Source: Herbidospora daliensis (GTDB taxonomy: Bacteria; Actinomycetota; Actinomycetes; Streptosporangiales; Streptosporangiaceae). Taken from it: a stretch of DNA of 64,000 nt. The DNA is taken from the NCBI RefSeq assembly GCF_001570585.1, contig NZ_BBXF01000005.1, forward strand, positions 1 through 64,000, written 5' to 3'. Under the pieces are notes generated by a model, which worked only from the letters and a program-made list of their open reading frames with translations, was not told the DNA's origin and searched no databases. The position numbers were made by a program, and so were the translations under genes. This document shows, piece by piece, positions 44,781-52,994 of this stretch. Numbering within the stretch: the stretch's first letter is position 1; every line of letters starts with the position of its first letter.

Positions 44781-45269
44781 ATGACGGCCATCGACTCCGG
44801 ACGGCAGATCGACGAGGCCCGGCGCCTCTATGACGCCGGGGATCTCGACGCCGCCGCGGCGATCTTCGCGACCCTGGCGGCCGACGCGGCGGGCCCCGAC
44901 CGGGCCAGCGCCGCGGTCGGCCTGTCGGTCACGGCCGAACGCATGGCCCAGACCCTGCTGGAGGAGAACGCCCCCGCGGAGGCGGCCGACCTGCTCCTGC
45001 AGGCCCTGGCCGTCCCGGGCGTGGCGGACGCGGCGAGGTTGCGCGTCCTGCTGGGCATCGCCCACCTGGAGATGGCCTGCGCCGAGTTCGAGGTGGCGGT
45101 GGAAGCGGGCCCCGACGCCGACACGGCGGCCCTGGCCATCGAACTCCTGGCCCGGACCCTGCCGCTGAGAGGGCGCGACGCCGACGCGGAAACGGTCTGG
45201 CGCTACGGCCTCGACCACCAGGACGCCGACCTGGCCGCCCAGGTCCACATCCGCCAGGGCCGCTCCTGA
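44781..45269 (+). CDS. TPR-like hypothetical protein
   Basis: This is a 162-residue soluble protein built of helical pairs rich in Ala and Leu (ARRLYDAGDLDAAAAIFATL, EEAPAEAADLLLQAL-like segments), consistent with tetratricopeptide-type repeats. I do not recognise a named family. The start is ATG 44781 with GGAG about 12 nt upstream; TAGGAT at 44731 may be a -10 element. Its stop overlaps the probable CTG start of the next gene, so the two may be co-translated. Confidence 0.7.
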   Translation: MTAIDSGRQIDEARRLYDAGDLDAAAAIFATLAADAAGPDRASAAVGLSVTAERMAQTLLEENAPAEAADLLLQALAVPGVADAARLRVLLGIAHLEMACAEFEVAVEAGPDADTAALAIELLARTLPLRGRDADAETVWRYGLDHQDADLAAQVHIRQGRS

Positions 45270-45637
45270 GCAGGTTCCCGTGCAGTTGCTGCGGTCATCT
45301 CACGCTGGAGACGGGGCCGGGCGGCTACCTGATCTGCCCCGTCTGCTTCTGGGAGGACGACCCCATGCAGTTGCGGTGGCCGCACGACCCCGGCGGCGCC
45401 AACCGGGCGTCGCTGGTGGAGGCGCAGCGCAACTTCATCAGGTTCGGGGCGTGTGAGGAGGCGATGCTCGCGCACGTGCGGCCGCCCCGGGAGTCGGAAC
45501 CCGTCGCCGACGGGTGGCGGATCATCGATCCGGAGACCGACAGGTTCGAACCCGTCGACGAACCCCTGCACCCATGGCCGGATGACAACAGGGCCCTCTA
45601 CTGGTGGTCGCCCGGCTTCTGGAAACCCGTGGACTAG
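45266..45637 (+). CDS. CPCC-family cysteine-rich protein, probable CTG start
   Basis: This is a 123-residue protein with the CPCC-family zinc-ribbon-like signature near the N-terminus: FPCSCCGHLTL then YLICPVCFWEDD, with four or five Cys. The rest contains GGANRASLVEAQRNF and ends GFWKPVD. No ATG, GTG or TTG lies upstream in frame before the motif. The first ATG (45365) would delete every Cys. A CTG at 45266 forms a CTGA overlap with the stop of the previous gene and has AGGG before it, so CTG is the most sensible start. Function of the family is unknown. Confidence 0.75.
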   Translation: MSRFPCSCCGHLTLETGPGGYLICPVCFWEDDPMQLRWPHDPGGANRASLVEAQRNFIRFGACEEAMLAHVRPPRESEPVADGWRIIDPETDRFEPVDEPLHPWPDDNRALYWWSPGFWKPVD

Positions 45638-46011
45638 TGGCGCTTGCGGCGGATCGCGGCGGCCATGTTGACCAGGATGATGCCGGTCCAGGCCATGAAC
45701 AGGCCGAAGTTGCCGGCCTGGCTGACGGCGATGGCGGTCAGCGGGACTCCGATGCCGAGTGAGCCCAGGGCGATCGGGATGTGGCTGTTGTCGGGCTTGG
45801 GGGGCTTGACCTCCCCGCGCCTGGCCACCTCGGCCTGAACGCGCGCGGTGATCTCGCTGTCGAGTTTCTCGATGAACGAGTCGACCAGCGCGTCCTCGTA
45901 GGCCGGGCCCAGATCGCGGCGGGCGGCCAGGGTGGCGCGCAGGTCCTCATGCGGAAGAGATGTGTCAGGCACGTCCACAAATGTGGCACAACGCCGGTAA
46001 AGCGTCATCAT
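45634..46011 (-). CDS. Small conserved membrane protein
   Basis: This is a protein of about 125 residues. An N-terminal soluble helical part (LPHEDLRATLAARRDLGPAY, EDALVDSFIEKLDSEI) is followed by two membrane helices (IPIALGSLGIGVPLTAIAV and NFGLFMAWTGIILVNMAAAI) and a basic tail RRKRH. It is typical of actinobacterial proteins with no assigned role. The start is uncertain: ATG 46011, ATG 46035 or GTG 45978 are possible. Its stop overlaps that of the CPCC gene at CTAG. Confidence 0.7.
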   Translation of the reverse strand: MMTLYRRCATFVDVPDTSLPHEDLRATLAARRDLGPAYEDALVDSFIEKLDSEITARVQAEVARRGEVKPPKPDNSHIPIALGSLGIGVPLTAIAVSQAGNFGLFMAWTGIILVNMAAAIRRKRH

Positions 46012-46066
46012 CCATTCGGATGACACGCCGGTCATGCGACGGGTGGACCCGCGATAACGTGCGGTT

Positions 46067-46657
46067 ATGCAGATCGACACACCTCACGGGCCGGGGCTCG
46101 CGGAGATCGACGACCCGGGTTCGGCGGGGCTGCTCCTGCTGCTGACGCACGGGTCGGCCGGGGGAGTCGACGCGCCCGATCTGCTCGCGGTGCGCGACGC
46201 CTGCGTGGCCGAGGGCATCGCGGTCGCCCGGGTCACCCAGCCGTTCCGGCTGCGGGGGGCGCGGGCGCCGGGGTCGGCCGTGAAGCAGGACGAGAGCTGG
46301 GTCGCCGTCGCCGGCGCGGTGAAGGCGCTGTTTCCCGGTTTGCCCGTGGCGCAAGGGGGGCGGAGCAACGGGGCGCGGGTCGCCTGCCGTACCGCCGGGG
46401 AGGTGGGGGCGGTCGGGGTGGTGGCGCTGGCGTTTCCGCTGCATCCGCCCGGTCACCCGGAGAGGTCACGGGCCGCCGAACTGCGGGCTGCGGGGGCGGG
46501 GGTGCTGGTCATCAACGGTGACCGCGATCCGTTCGGGGTGCCTGATGAGGCTGACGCGGAACGGCTGGTCGTGCTGCCCGGAGAGAATCACGATCTCCGG
46601 AAGAACCCCGCCCTGGTCGGGGCGGAGGTGGCGCGCTGGCTGGCCGCGCGCCGGTGA
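46067..46657 (+). CDS. Alpha/beta hydrolase (Tex30/KANL3-like)
   Basis: This is a 196-residue small hydrolase of the dienelactone hydrolase-like/KANL3-Tex30 family. Strand and elbow sequences are LLLLTHGSAGG (oxyanion side), QGGRSNGARVACRTA (Ser nucleophile in GRSNGA), VINGDRDPFG (Asp) and VLPGENHDL (His). The ATG lies 6 nt after TAACGT, so it is probably leaderless. Substrate is unknown. Confidence 0.82.
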   Translation: MQIDTPHGPGLAEIDDPGSAGLLLLLTHGSAGGVDAPDLLAVRDACVAEGIAVARVTQPFRLRGARAPGSAVKQDESWVAVAGAVKALFPGLPVAQGGRSNGARVACRTAGEVGAVGVVALAFPLHPPGHPERSRAAELRAAGAGVLVINGDRDPFGVPDEADAERLVVLPGENHDLRKNPALVGAEVARWLAARR

Positions 46658-46675
46658 TCCCCCGTGGAAGCCGCG

Positions 46676-46876
46676 TCAGGCGGCGGTGACGGCCATGTCG
46701 GTCGGCCGGTGCGGAGCGATGATCGCCCCGTTGGGGAGCAGCTCGCCGGTGTCCTCGAAGAGGACGACACCGTTGCAGAGGAGGCTCCACCCTTGTTCGG
46801 GGTGGGCCGCGACCGTTCGGGCGGCTTCGCGGTCCTGCGCTTCCGCGCTGGGACAGCCGGGCTCATGAGGGCACAT
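46676..46876 (-). CDS. DUF5999 family protein
   Basis: This 66-residue protein matches the actinobacterial DUF5999 family almost end to end: MCPHEPGCPSAEAQDREA, then HPEQGWSLLCNGVVLFED and GELLPNGAIIAPHRP. Cys and His residues near the start (MCPHEPGC) could bind a metal. GGAG lies 11 nt before the ATG. No function is known for the family. The upstream region contains a 16-bp tandem repeat. Confidence 0.85.
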   Translation of the reverse strand: MCPHEPGCPSAEAQDREAARTVAAHPEQGWSLLCNGVVLFEDTGELLPNGAIIAPHRPTDMAVTAA

Positions 46877-47176
46877 CGCCGGGGCTCCGTGTCTTTCTCG
46901 TGTCGCTCGTGACGTGGATCCGCCCAGCCATGTGGGGGACGAGCGTATGGGGTTGAGGTGACGCAAATTGGCCTACACCACTGTCGGCCTACACCAGTGT
47001 GCGCCAGGTCACTCGACAAGGACATAGCCCGTTCGGACGATTTCGCCCACACCCAGGTAGGGGGGTGTGGTCATGCCTGTGACCTACGACACAAGGGTGC
47101 CCGATGCACGATAACACCCCAAGCGCGACACGCCGTCACTTCGGTAAAGCGAGACATGCCTGAGAGGACAGGGCCG
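46877..47176. other. Intergenic region, 300 bp
   Basis: No coding sequence is recognised here. It holds two adjacent 16-bp repeats at 46970-47001. Near 47060-47160 are several short GTGACCTACGACAC and CGACACGCCGTCAC-like strings without clear symmetry. It must contain the DUF5999 promoter (minus strand). Confidence 0.6.
46970..47001 (-). repeat. Tandem 16-bp repeat upstream of DUF5999 gene
   Basis: GGCCTACACCACTGTC is followed directly by GGCCTACACCAGTGTG (14 of 16 identical). On the minus strand each unit carries a TGGTGTAGGCC element about 95-125 nt before the DUF5999 start. This looks like paired regulator sites. Confidence 0.5.
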
Positions 47177-47743
47177 TCACGAGCCGGCGAGACCCGTCAG
47201 CACCGCCGTCAGCCCGCGCTCGAAGTCGGCGTCGCCGCCGGCCACCCGCGCCTTCTCGACCTCGGCCTCGGGGTCGGCCCAGCCGGACGCCTGCATCTCG
47301 ACCGCGACCGCGCCGTAGACGTAGGCGCGCAGCGTCTGCACCGCCTCCTGGGCCTGGTCGAGGCCGGCCTCGCGCAACTGCTCCACCTGGGTCGCCACGG
47401 CCATCAGCGCGGTGCCCTTGGGCGGTTTGGTCAGCGCCAGCGACAACACGCCGGGGTGCTCCATCAGGGCGGCGCGGGCGGCCCGCGCCCAGTCGCGCGC
47501 GATCTCCTGCCAGGGGGCCTCGCGCGGTTCGACCTGGACGGCCGTCACGTGCTCCGCCAGGGCGTCCATGAGCGCCTCCTTGCCCCGGGGGAGGTGGTGA
47601 TAGATGGCCATCGCCTCGACCTGGAGAGCGTCGCCCAGCCGCCGCATGGTCAACCGGCGCAACCCCTGCCCGTCGGCGATGTGCAGGGCGGCGTCGATGA
47701 TGCGCTCGCGCGATAGGGGGGTCGGAGGTCGCTTGGCAGGCAT
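47177..47743 (-). CDS. TetR-family regulator
   Basis: This is a 188-residue repressor with an N-terminal TetR helix-turn-helix (LSRERIIDAALHIADGQG, LTMRRLGDALQVEAMAIYHH, about 10-60) and a TetR_C_1-type ligand domain. The ATG 47743 begins PAKRPPTPLSRERI; upstream frame is not conserved. It diverges from the coiled-coil protein gene with an 83-bp gap containing TACGCT (47782-47787), so it may regulate that gene. The ligand is unknown. Confidence 0.88.
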   Translation of the reverse strand: MPAKRPPTPLSRERIIDAALHIADGQGLRRLTMRRLGDALQVEAMAIYHHLPRGKEALMDALAEHVTAVQVEPREAPWQEIARDWARAARAALMEHPGVLSLALTKPPKGTALMAVATQVEQLREAGLDQAQEAVQTLRAYVYGAVAVEMQASGWADPEAEVEKARVAGGDADFERGLTAVLTGLAGS

Positions 47744-47826
47744 GCGATCATCCTGCCATCCCGGTCGCGCGAGGGAGGGTCTACGCTGTCGACCAGTGCG
47801 TTTCAATCAGGACTGAGAGGTTGACG

Positions 47827-48228
47827 ATGGCGTTTTTCCGTCCGCGGGTGAGCCGGGAGGCGGAGGTCAGGTTCCACGCCGACCAGGAGATCTCCAAGAG
47901 CTACGGTGACCTGCTCGACAAGGCCCGCCAGGCCGAGGCCCACCTCGCCGCCCGCCGGGCCGCCCACGCGCCCGGCGCCGAGCTGCGCGAGGCCGGCATC
48001 GCCTACGACCAGGCGCTCACCGCCGCCCTGCGGGCCGCCGAGGCGGCGCAGCGGGCGACCTTCGGCGTGAAGGCCTACGACGACCGCATCCGCCGCCGGA
48101 AGGGCCGGGCGACCCCCGAGGGCGCCAAGTGGACCTCCGAGGTGAGCAAGCTGCGCACGCTCCGCGAGGAGAACCGGCTGACCGGCATCGTCCGGCTGCC
48201 GCGTCCGGTGACCGCTTCGGCCCGCTGA
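47827..48228 (+). CDS. Helical hypothetical protein
   Basis: This is a 133-residue, strongly charged and Ala-rich protein predicted to be mostly helix or coiled coil (ISKSYGDLLDKARQAEAHLA, AYDQALTAALRAAEAAQRAT), with a basic segment RIRRRKGRATPEG. No family was recognised. The ATG 47827 has GAGAGG 7 nt upstream. It is divergent from a TetR gene and may be controlled by it. Confidence 0.65.
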   Translation: MAFFRPRVSREAEVRFHADQEISKSYGDLLDKARQAEAHLAARRAAHAPGAELREAGIAYDQALTAALRAAEAAQRATFGVKAYDDRIRRRKGRATPEGAKWTSEVSKLRTLREENRLTGIVRLPRPVTASAR

Positions 48229-48316
48229 CAGATACCCACCCGGAATGTCCGGGGCGTCAACGGACCGGCACGCTGCGCCGTCTAAGGATTACCTTGGGGT
48301 CAGGGAGGCCGGAGAG

Positions 48317-49093
48317 ATGCCCGGACGGGTGAGATACGCGGCGGGCCGGCCGTGCTGGGTCGAGGTCGGCACCGCCGATCTCGCGCGCAGCGAGGAGTTC
48401 TACCACGGCGTGTTCGGCTGGGACTTCGAGCCGCGCGGGCGCAGCCACTCCACCGCGCTGCTGCGCGGCGAACCGGTCGCCGGGCTGGGCCCCGCCCGTC
48501 CCGGCGGGCCGGCCTGGCTGGTGCACATCGCCGCCGACGACATCGACGACTCGACCCGCCGCGCCGACGACGCCGGGGCCCGCGTGCTCGACGGGCCCGA
48601 GCAGGTCTTCGACGAGGGCCGCGAACAGGGCTGGCGCACCGTGCTCGCCGACCCCTCCGGGGCCGAGTTCGCGTTGTGGGAACCGGTCGCGCTCGAAGGC
48701 GCGGGCGTGCGCGGGGCGCCGGGGGCCTTCTGCTGGACGGAACTGGCCGCCCGCGACGCCGGCGAGGCCGTGGCCTTCTACAGCCGGCTGTTCGGCTGGC
48801 AGGCCCGGCGGGCGCCGTTCCTGAGCGGCGACGGCAGCTACACCGAGTTCGACCTCAAGAGGTCGAAGACGACGGTGGCCGGGATGGTCGAGATGACCGA
48901 CGCGTGGCCGCCCGAGATCCCGCCCCACTGGATGGTCTACTTCGCGGTCGCCGACTGCCGCGAGTCGTGCCGGATCGTGGCCGACCTGGGCGGAGCCGTC
49001 CAGGTGCCGCCCTTCGACCTGCCCTCGGGCTGGGCGGCCGTGGTGACCGACCCGGCGGGGGCGGTCCTGTCGCTGATCGAGCTGACCGCGTAG
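48317..49093 (+). CDS. VOC/glyoxalase-like two-domain protein
   Basis: This is a 258-residue protein of two vicinal-oxygen-chelate modules. The first (about 8-120) has CWVEVGTADLARSEEFYHGV and DPSGAEFALWEP. The second (about 130-255) has FCWTELAARDAGEAVAFYSR and DPAGAVLSLIE. This tandem form occurs in hydroxylase- or lyase-like actinobacterial proteins and in antibiotic-resistance relatives. Metal ligands in the first strands appear changed (Glu or Trp where His is common), so catalytic metal binding is not assured. GGAGAG is just before the ATG. Confidence 0.82.
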   Translation: MPGRVRYAAGRPCWVEVGTADLARSEEFYHGVFGWDFEPRGRSHSTALLRGEPVAGLGPARPGGPAWLVHIAADDIDDSTRRADDAGARVLDGPEQVFDEGREQGWRTVLADPSGAEFALWEPVALEGAGVRGAPGAFCWTELAARDAGEAVAFYSRLFGWQARRAPFLSGDGSYTEFDLKRSKTTVAGMVEMTDAWPPEIPPHWMVYFAVADCRESCRIVADLGGAVQVPPFDLPSGWAAVVTDPAGAVLSLIELTA

Positions 49094-49102
49094 ACGTGAG
49101 AA

Positions 49103-49140
49103 GGCCGGCCCGGTCGAGCGGAGTGGTGGCCGGGCCGGCC
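49103..49140. terminator. Bidirectional hairpin terminator
   Basis: GGCCGGCCCGG (49103-49113) pairs perfectly with CCGGGCCGGCC (49130-49140) across a 16-nt loop. It lies between the convergent VOC and sigma-factor genes and can serve both. Confidence 0.7.
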
Positions 49141-49184
49141 GAGGGACGGTGCGGGTCGGGAGCGTGACCCCGTACCGGGAGGTT

Positions 49185-50423
49185 CTAGCTCGCCCAGTCG
49201 AGCAGCGGGCGGGCGTTGCTGGGGTGGCGGAGCTTGGAGAGGGACTCCTTCTCCAGCTGGCGGATGCGCTCGCGGGTCAGGCCCAGGTGCTTGCCGATCT
49301 CGTCGAGCGTGTGCGGCTTGCCGTCGGCCAGGCCGAACCGCAGGGCCATGATCTTGGCCTCCCGCGGCGACAGGTTGTTCAGCACGCCCTTGAGCTGCTC
49401 GGCCAGCAGCTGCCGGTCGACCACCTCGGAGGCCTCCAGGGAGTCGACGTCCTCGATGAGGTCGCCGATCCGGGTCTCGCCGTCCTCGCCGATGGTGCTG
49501 TCGAGGCTGATCGGCTGGCGGCTGGTGCGCAGCAGCTCCTCGATCTGGTCGGGGGTCTTGTCGAGCTCCACGGCCAGCTCCTCCGGCGTGGGTTCGCGGC
49601 CGAGGCGCTGGTGCATGTCACGCTCCACACGGGAGAGCTTCGAGAGCATCTCCAGGACGTGGACCGGGAGCCGGATGGTGCGGGCGGAGTCGGCGAAGCC
49701 GCGCTGGATGGCCTGCCGGATCCACCACATGGCGTAGGTCGAGAACTTGAAGCCCTTGGTGTAGTCGAACTTCTCCACGGCCCTTATGAGGCCTAGGTTG
49801 CCCTCCTGCACCACGTCGAGCAGGGCCATGCCCCGGTCGGTGTACTTCTTCGCCACCGAGACCACCAGGCGGAGGTTGGCCTCCAGCATGTGGTCCTTGG
49901 CGCGGCGGCCGTCCTCGATGACCCATTCCAGGTCTTCGCGCTCGACGGCCGACAGCCGCTTGCCGGTCTCCTCGGCCAGGTCGAGCTTGTACTCGGCGTA
50001 CAGGCCCGCTTCGATGCGGCGGGCCAGCTCCACCTCCTGGGCGGCGGTGAGCAGGGTGCGGCGGCCGATCGACTTCAGGTAGGTGTGGACGGAGTCGCCC
50101 ATCGCCGAGGACGTGTCGTCGAGGTCCACCACCCCGGCGGTCTCGGCCTCCACCTCGGCTTCGGCGAGGTCGGGGTCGTCCTTGACAGGGGTCGTAGCCT
50201 TCGTAGTGTCGTCGGAGCCCTCTCCGAGCGTCACCCCGGCCTCGGTGAGGCCGCGCAGGATGCCACGGGCCTTGGTCGCGCTCACGCCGGCGTCGGAGAA
50301 CGCCTCGCGGAGCTCGGTCAGGGAAAGGTGGCCCTGCTTGCGGCCCCGCTCCAGGAGCTGGTCGAGAGTCGTCGGAACAGCCTCACGCGCGGGCGAGGCA
50401 GACGCCACGGCGGTTCGGGGCAT
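49185..50423 (-). CDS. RpoD-family RNA polymerase sigma factor
   Basis: This is a 412-residue sigma-70 factor. A region 1.1-like N-terminus (TLDQLLERGRKQGHLSLTEL) is followed by region 1.2 (SVHTYLKSIGR), region 2 (ANLRLVVSVAKKY, LDVVQEGNLGLIRAVEKFDY, FKFSTYAMWWIRQAIQR), region 3, and region 4 (PHTLDEIGKHLGLTRERIRQ, SLSKLRHPS). It recognises -10/-35 promoters of the housekeeping type. It is shorter and more diverged than HrdB-type principal sigma factors and ends LLDWAS, so it may be a group 2 (HrdA/C/D or SigB-like) factor. A very strong ribosome site, AAGGAGGAGG, precedes the ATG. Confidence 0.88.
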   Translation of the reverse strand: MPRTAVASASPAREAVPTTLDQLLERGRKQGHLSLTELREAFSDAGVSATKARGILRGLTEAGVTLGEGSDDTTKATTPVKDDPDLAEAEVEAETAGVVDLDDTSSAMGDSVHTYLKSIGRRTLLTAAQEVELARRIEAGLYAEYKLDLAEETGKRLSAVEREDLEWVIEDGRRAKDHMLEANLRLVVSVAKKYTDRGMALLDVVQEGNLGLIRAVEKFDYTKGFKFSTYAMWWIRQAIQRGFADSARTIRLPVHVLEMLSKLSRVERDMHQRLGREPTPEELAVELDKTPDQIEELLRTSRQPISLDSTIGEDGETRIGDLIEDVDSLEASEVVDRQLLAEQLKGVLNNLSPREAKIMALRFGLADGKPHTLDEIGKHLGLTRERIRQLEKESLSKLRHPSNARPLLDWAS

Positions 50424-50579
50424 GAGGACACCTCCTCCTTCGCGGAGATCAAAGATTCGTCGTCAATGGGTTCTGGCAATGCCCGGGCGCCCACACGCCA
50501 CGCGGCTGCCTTAGTAAGAACGCCAACGCCGGATATTTGTTCCCGTGTTACCTAAACCGCACGGAAATAGGCGGTCTGG

Positions 50580-50876
50580 TCAGTTGAGGGTCACTTCGAC
50601 GCGGGGGATCGGCATGGGGTCGGCCTGCTCCAGGTTCTCGGGGGTCCAGTAGCCGCCGACCTCCTCGGGGTCGGTCTCGAGTTCCCTGACCACGACGTTG
50701 GACGGAACGGGCTCCGGCGTCGGCGTGGAGACTCCCGTGCCCCCGACGGTCTTGAGCAAACGCTGCTGCTCGAATTCCAGGCGGCCGGTGGACGCGGTGG
50801 CCGCCACGGCCACGCCGCCGACGACGATGACACCGACGATCCCTGCGGAGACCAGCATCCTCGGGGTCGGGATCAT
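50580..50876 (-). CDS. Small membrane-anchored or secreted hypothetical protein
   Basis: This is a 98-residue protein with one N-terminal hydrophobic segment (MLVSAGIVGVIVVGGVAVAA) acting as signal or anchor. A 70-residue hydrophilic part contains EEVGGYWTPENLEQADPMP. That YWTPE-type phrase is found in the propeptide of many actinobacterial trypsin-like secreted proteases, just before the catalytic domain, which is absent here. It could be a stand-alone relic or an inhibitor-like propeptide (inference). It lies between the sigma-factor and menE genes on the same strand. Confidence 0.65.
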   Translation of the reverse strand: MIPTPRMLVSAGIVGVIVVGGVAVAATASTGRLEFEQQRLLKTVGGTGVSTPTPEPVPSNVVVRELETDPEEVGGYWTPENLEQADPMPIPRVEVTLN

Positions 50877-50924
50877 GGATCTGCTTCCTTTCGTCGGCCT
50901 ACCTGATCGTATGACGGATGATTG

Positions 50925-52028
50925 TCACACTTGGTTCCGTATGGTAACCATATCGGGTTTGCCGTTCGGGAGCAGCGGAAGCGCCGTGACCTGCACCAAC
51001 GCCTTCGGTGCGGCATAGGCGGGCAGTTCCGATTTGGCATGGCTGCGCAGCTCCTCCAGCGTCGCCTCGCCCGCCACCACGGCCACCACGATCTGCCCCC
51101 ACTCGGGGTCGGGCCTGCCGATCACGGCGACCTCCCGGACCTTGGGGTGGCTCGCCAGCACGCTCTGCACGACCCCGGCGACCACCTTCTGGCCGCCGGT
51201 GTTGATCACGTCGTCGGCCCGGCCGAGGATGCGCAGCCCGCTTTCGTCGAGCTCGCCGAGGTCGCTGGTGGTGAACCAGGGGCCGGCCAGGCGGGGGCCG
51301 AGGCGGTGGCCGTTCATCAGCATCGGACCGGCGATCATGACCCGGCCCTCGGCGTCGAGTTTGAGATCTACATTGTCAAGGGGGCGGCCGTCGTACACGC
51401 AGCCGCCGCAGGTCTCGGTCATGCCGTAGGTGTGGAAGATCCGCGGGTGGCGGGCCTTCAGGTCGGCCGTGGCCGGGGCGCCGCCCAGCAGGATCGTGGT
51501 GAACGCCGACACTTCGGGCAGGCGGCGCAGCTGGGTCGGCACCAGCGACACGTGGTCGGCCCCCGACGCCATGACCCGGTCGGGGTCGAAGCCCTCGTGG
51601 ACGATGGGGTCGGTGCCGCACAACAACGCCCGAGTGATGACCTGGAGCCCCGACACGTGGGAGGGGGGCAGGCAGCACAACCACCGGTCGCCGGGCTTGG
51701 CGCCGATCCGGTCGAGCGAGGCCCGCGCCGAGGCCAGCAGCGCCCGCGCCGAGAGTTCCACGCCCTTCGGGGCCCCGGTGGACCCCGATGTGGCGATGAT
51801 CACGGCCGTGTCCTCTTCTGCCGGTACGCCCTCCGGGAGCACGCTCGTGCCGTCGGGTGTGGTGACATGGGTCGGCCGTAGCGTGTCGAACAGGGCCCTG
51901 ACCGCCCGATCGGGCAACGATGGCGCGACCGGCAGGATCGCCGGGCCGCCGTCGAGCGCGGCGGCCACCGCCTCGGCGAGGGCGGGGCCTGGCGGCAGGA
52001 CGAGGGCGTGCACCGGACGATCGACCAC
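50925..52028 (-). CDS. menE: o-Succinylbenzoate-CoA ligase
   Basis: This is a 367-residue AMP-forming ligase that activates o-succinylbenzoate in menaquinone synthesis. Motifs are IIATSGSTGAPKGVEL (P-loop-like A3), FHTYGMTETCGG (A5), WFTTSDLGELDESG (A7) and LGRADDVINTGGQK (A8). It is shorter than most acyl-CoA ligases at the N-terminus, normal for actinobacterial MenE. The start is GTG 52028, 6 nt after TACCCT, so it is probably leaderless. It diverges from menC-menD, which supports the assignment. An AT-rich patch at 51361-51381 inside the gene matches a dispersed repeat. Confidence 0.92.
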   Translation of the reverse strand: MVDRPVHALVLPPGPALAEAVAAALDGGPAILPVAPSLPDRAVRALFDTLRPTHVTTPDGTSVLPEGVPAEEDTAVIIATSGSTGAPKGVELSARALLASARASLDRIGAKPGDRWLCCLPPSHVSGLQVITRALLCGTDPIVHEGFDPDRVMASGADHVSLVPTQLRRLPEVSAFTTILLGGAPATADLKARHPRIFHTYGMTETCGGCVYDGRPLDNVDLKLDAEGRVMIAGPMLMNGHRLGPRLAGPWFTTSDLGELDESGLRILGRADDVINTGGQKVVAGVVQSVLASHPKVREVAVIGRPDPEWGQIVVAVVAGEATLEELRSHAKSELPAYAAPKALVQVTALPLLPNGKPDMVTIRNQV

Positions 52029-52073
52029 CTGGTCAGGGTAGCCGGGCCGGTGCCGGAGAGCGGGGAGGGCGGC

Positions 52074-52994
52074 GTGGAGCTGCGGGTGTTCCGGATTCCC
52101 ATGGTGGTCCGGTTCCGGGGGCAGACCGCACGGGAGGGCATCCTGATCAGGGGTCCCCACGGGTGGGGGGAGTTCTCCCCCTTCCCCGAGTACGGCCCGG
52201 CCGAGTCGGCCCGCTGGCTGGCCTGCGCGCGGGAGGCCGCCTTCGACGGCTGGCCCGAACCGGTGCGCGAGGTCGTGCCGGTGAACACCACCGTGCCGGC
52301 GGTCGGGCCGGAGAAGGCCGCCGCGATGGTGCGCGCCTCGGGCTGCGCGACGGCCAAGGTCAAGGTCGCCGAGACCGGCCAGAGCCTCGCCGACGACCTG
52401 GCCCGCGTCGAGGCGGTGCGCGACGCCCTGGGTCCGGGCGGGAAGGTCCGGGTCGACGCCAACGGCGGCTGGGACGTCGACGAGGCCGTCCGCGCGATCA
52501 AGGAACTCGACCGGTTCACCCTGGAGTACGTCGAGCAGCCCTGCGCGACCCTCGGCGAGCTGGCCCGGGTCCGGCGGCGGGTCGACGTGCCGGTCGCCGC
52601 CGACGAGTCGATCCGCAAGGCCGAGGACCCGCTGAAGGTCAGGGCGGCCGAGGCGGCCGACGTCGCGGTCGTGAAGGTGCAGCCGCTCGGCGGGGTCGCG
52701 AACGCCCTGCGGGTGGTGGAGGCGTGCGGTCTGCCGGCCGTCGTGTCGTCGGCGGTGGAGACCTCGGTGGGGCTGGCGGCGGGGCTGGCGCTGGCCGCCG
52801 CGTTGCCGGAATTGCCGTACGCTTGCGGACTCGGGACCATGTCGCTTCTGGCCGGGGATGTCGTGGCCGATCCGCTGGCAGAGCAGCAGGGAGTCCTGCG
52901 CGTGCGGCGTCCCGAAGTCAGCGAGGACGCCCTGGCGCGTTTCGAGATCGAGTCGCCGGAGTGGATTCGGCGGATGGAGGGGGCCGCCAGGTGA
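52074..52994 (+). CDS. menC: o-Succinylbenzoate synthase
   Basis: This is a 306-residue enolase-superfamily enzyme that dehydrates SHCHC to o-succinylbenzoate. The barrel has the acid/base Lys in ATAKVKVAE, metal ligands Asp in RVDANGGW, Glu in EYVEQPCA and Asp in AADESIRK, and the second Lys in AVVKVQPLGG. The start is GTG 52074 with GGGGAGGG 5 nt upstream. It shares a 45-bp divergent promoter with menE, and its stop overlaps the menD start (GTGA). Confidence 0.93.
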   Translation: MELRVFRIPMVVRFRGQTAREGILIRGPHGWGEFSPFPEYGPAESARWLACAREAAFDGWPEPVREVVPVNTTVPAVGPEKAAAMVRASGCATAKVKVAETGQSLADDLARVEAVRDALGPGGKVRVDANGGWDVDEAVRAIKELDRFTLEYVEQPCATLGELARVRRRVDVPVAADESIRKAEDPLKVRAAEAADVAVVKVQPLGGVANALRVVEACGLPAVVSSAVETSVGLAAGLALAAALPELPYACGLGTMSLLAGDVVADPLAEQQGVLRVRRPEVSEDALARFEIESPEWIRRMEGAAR

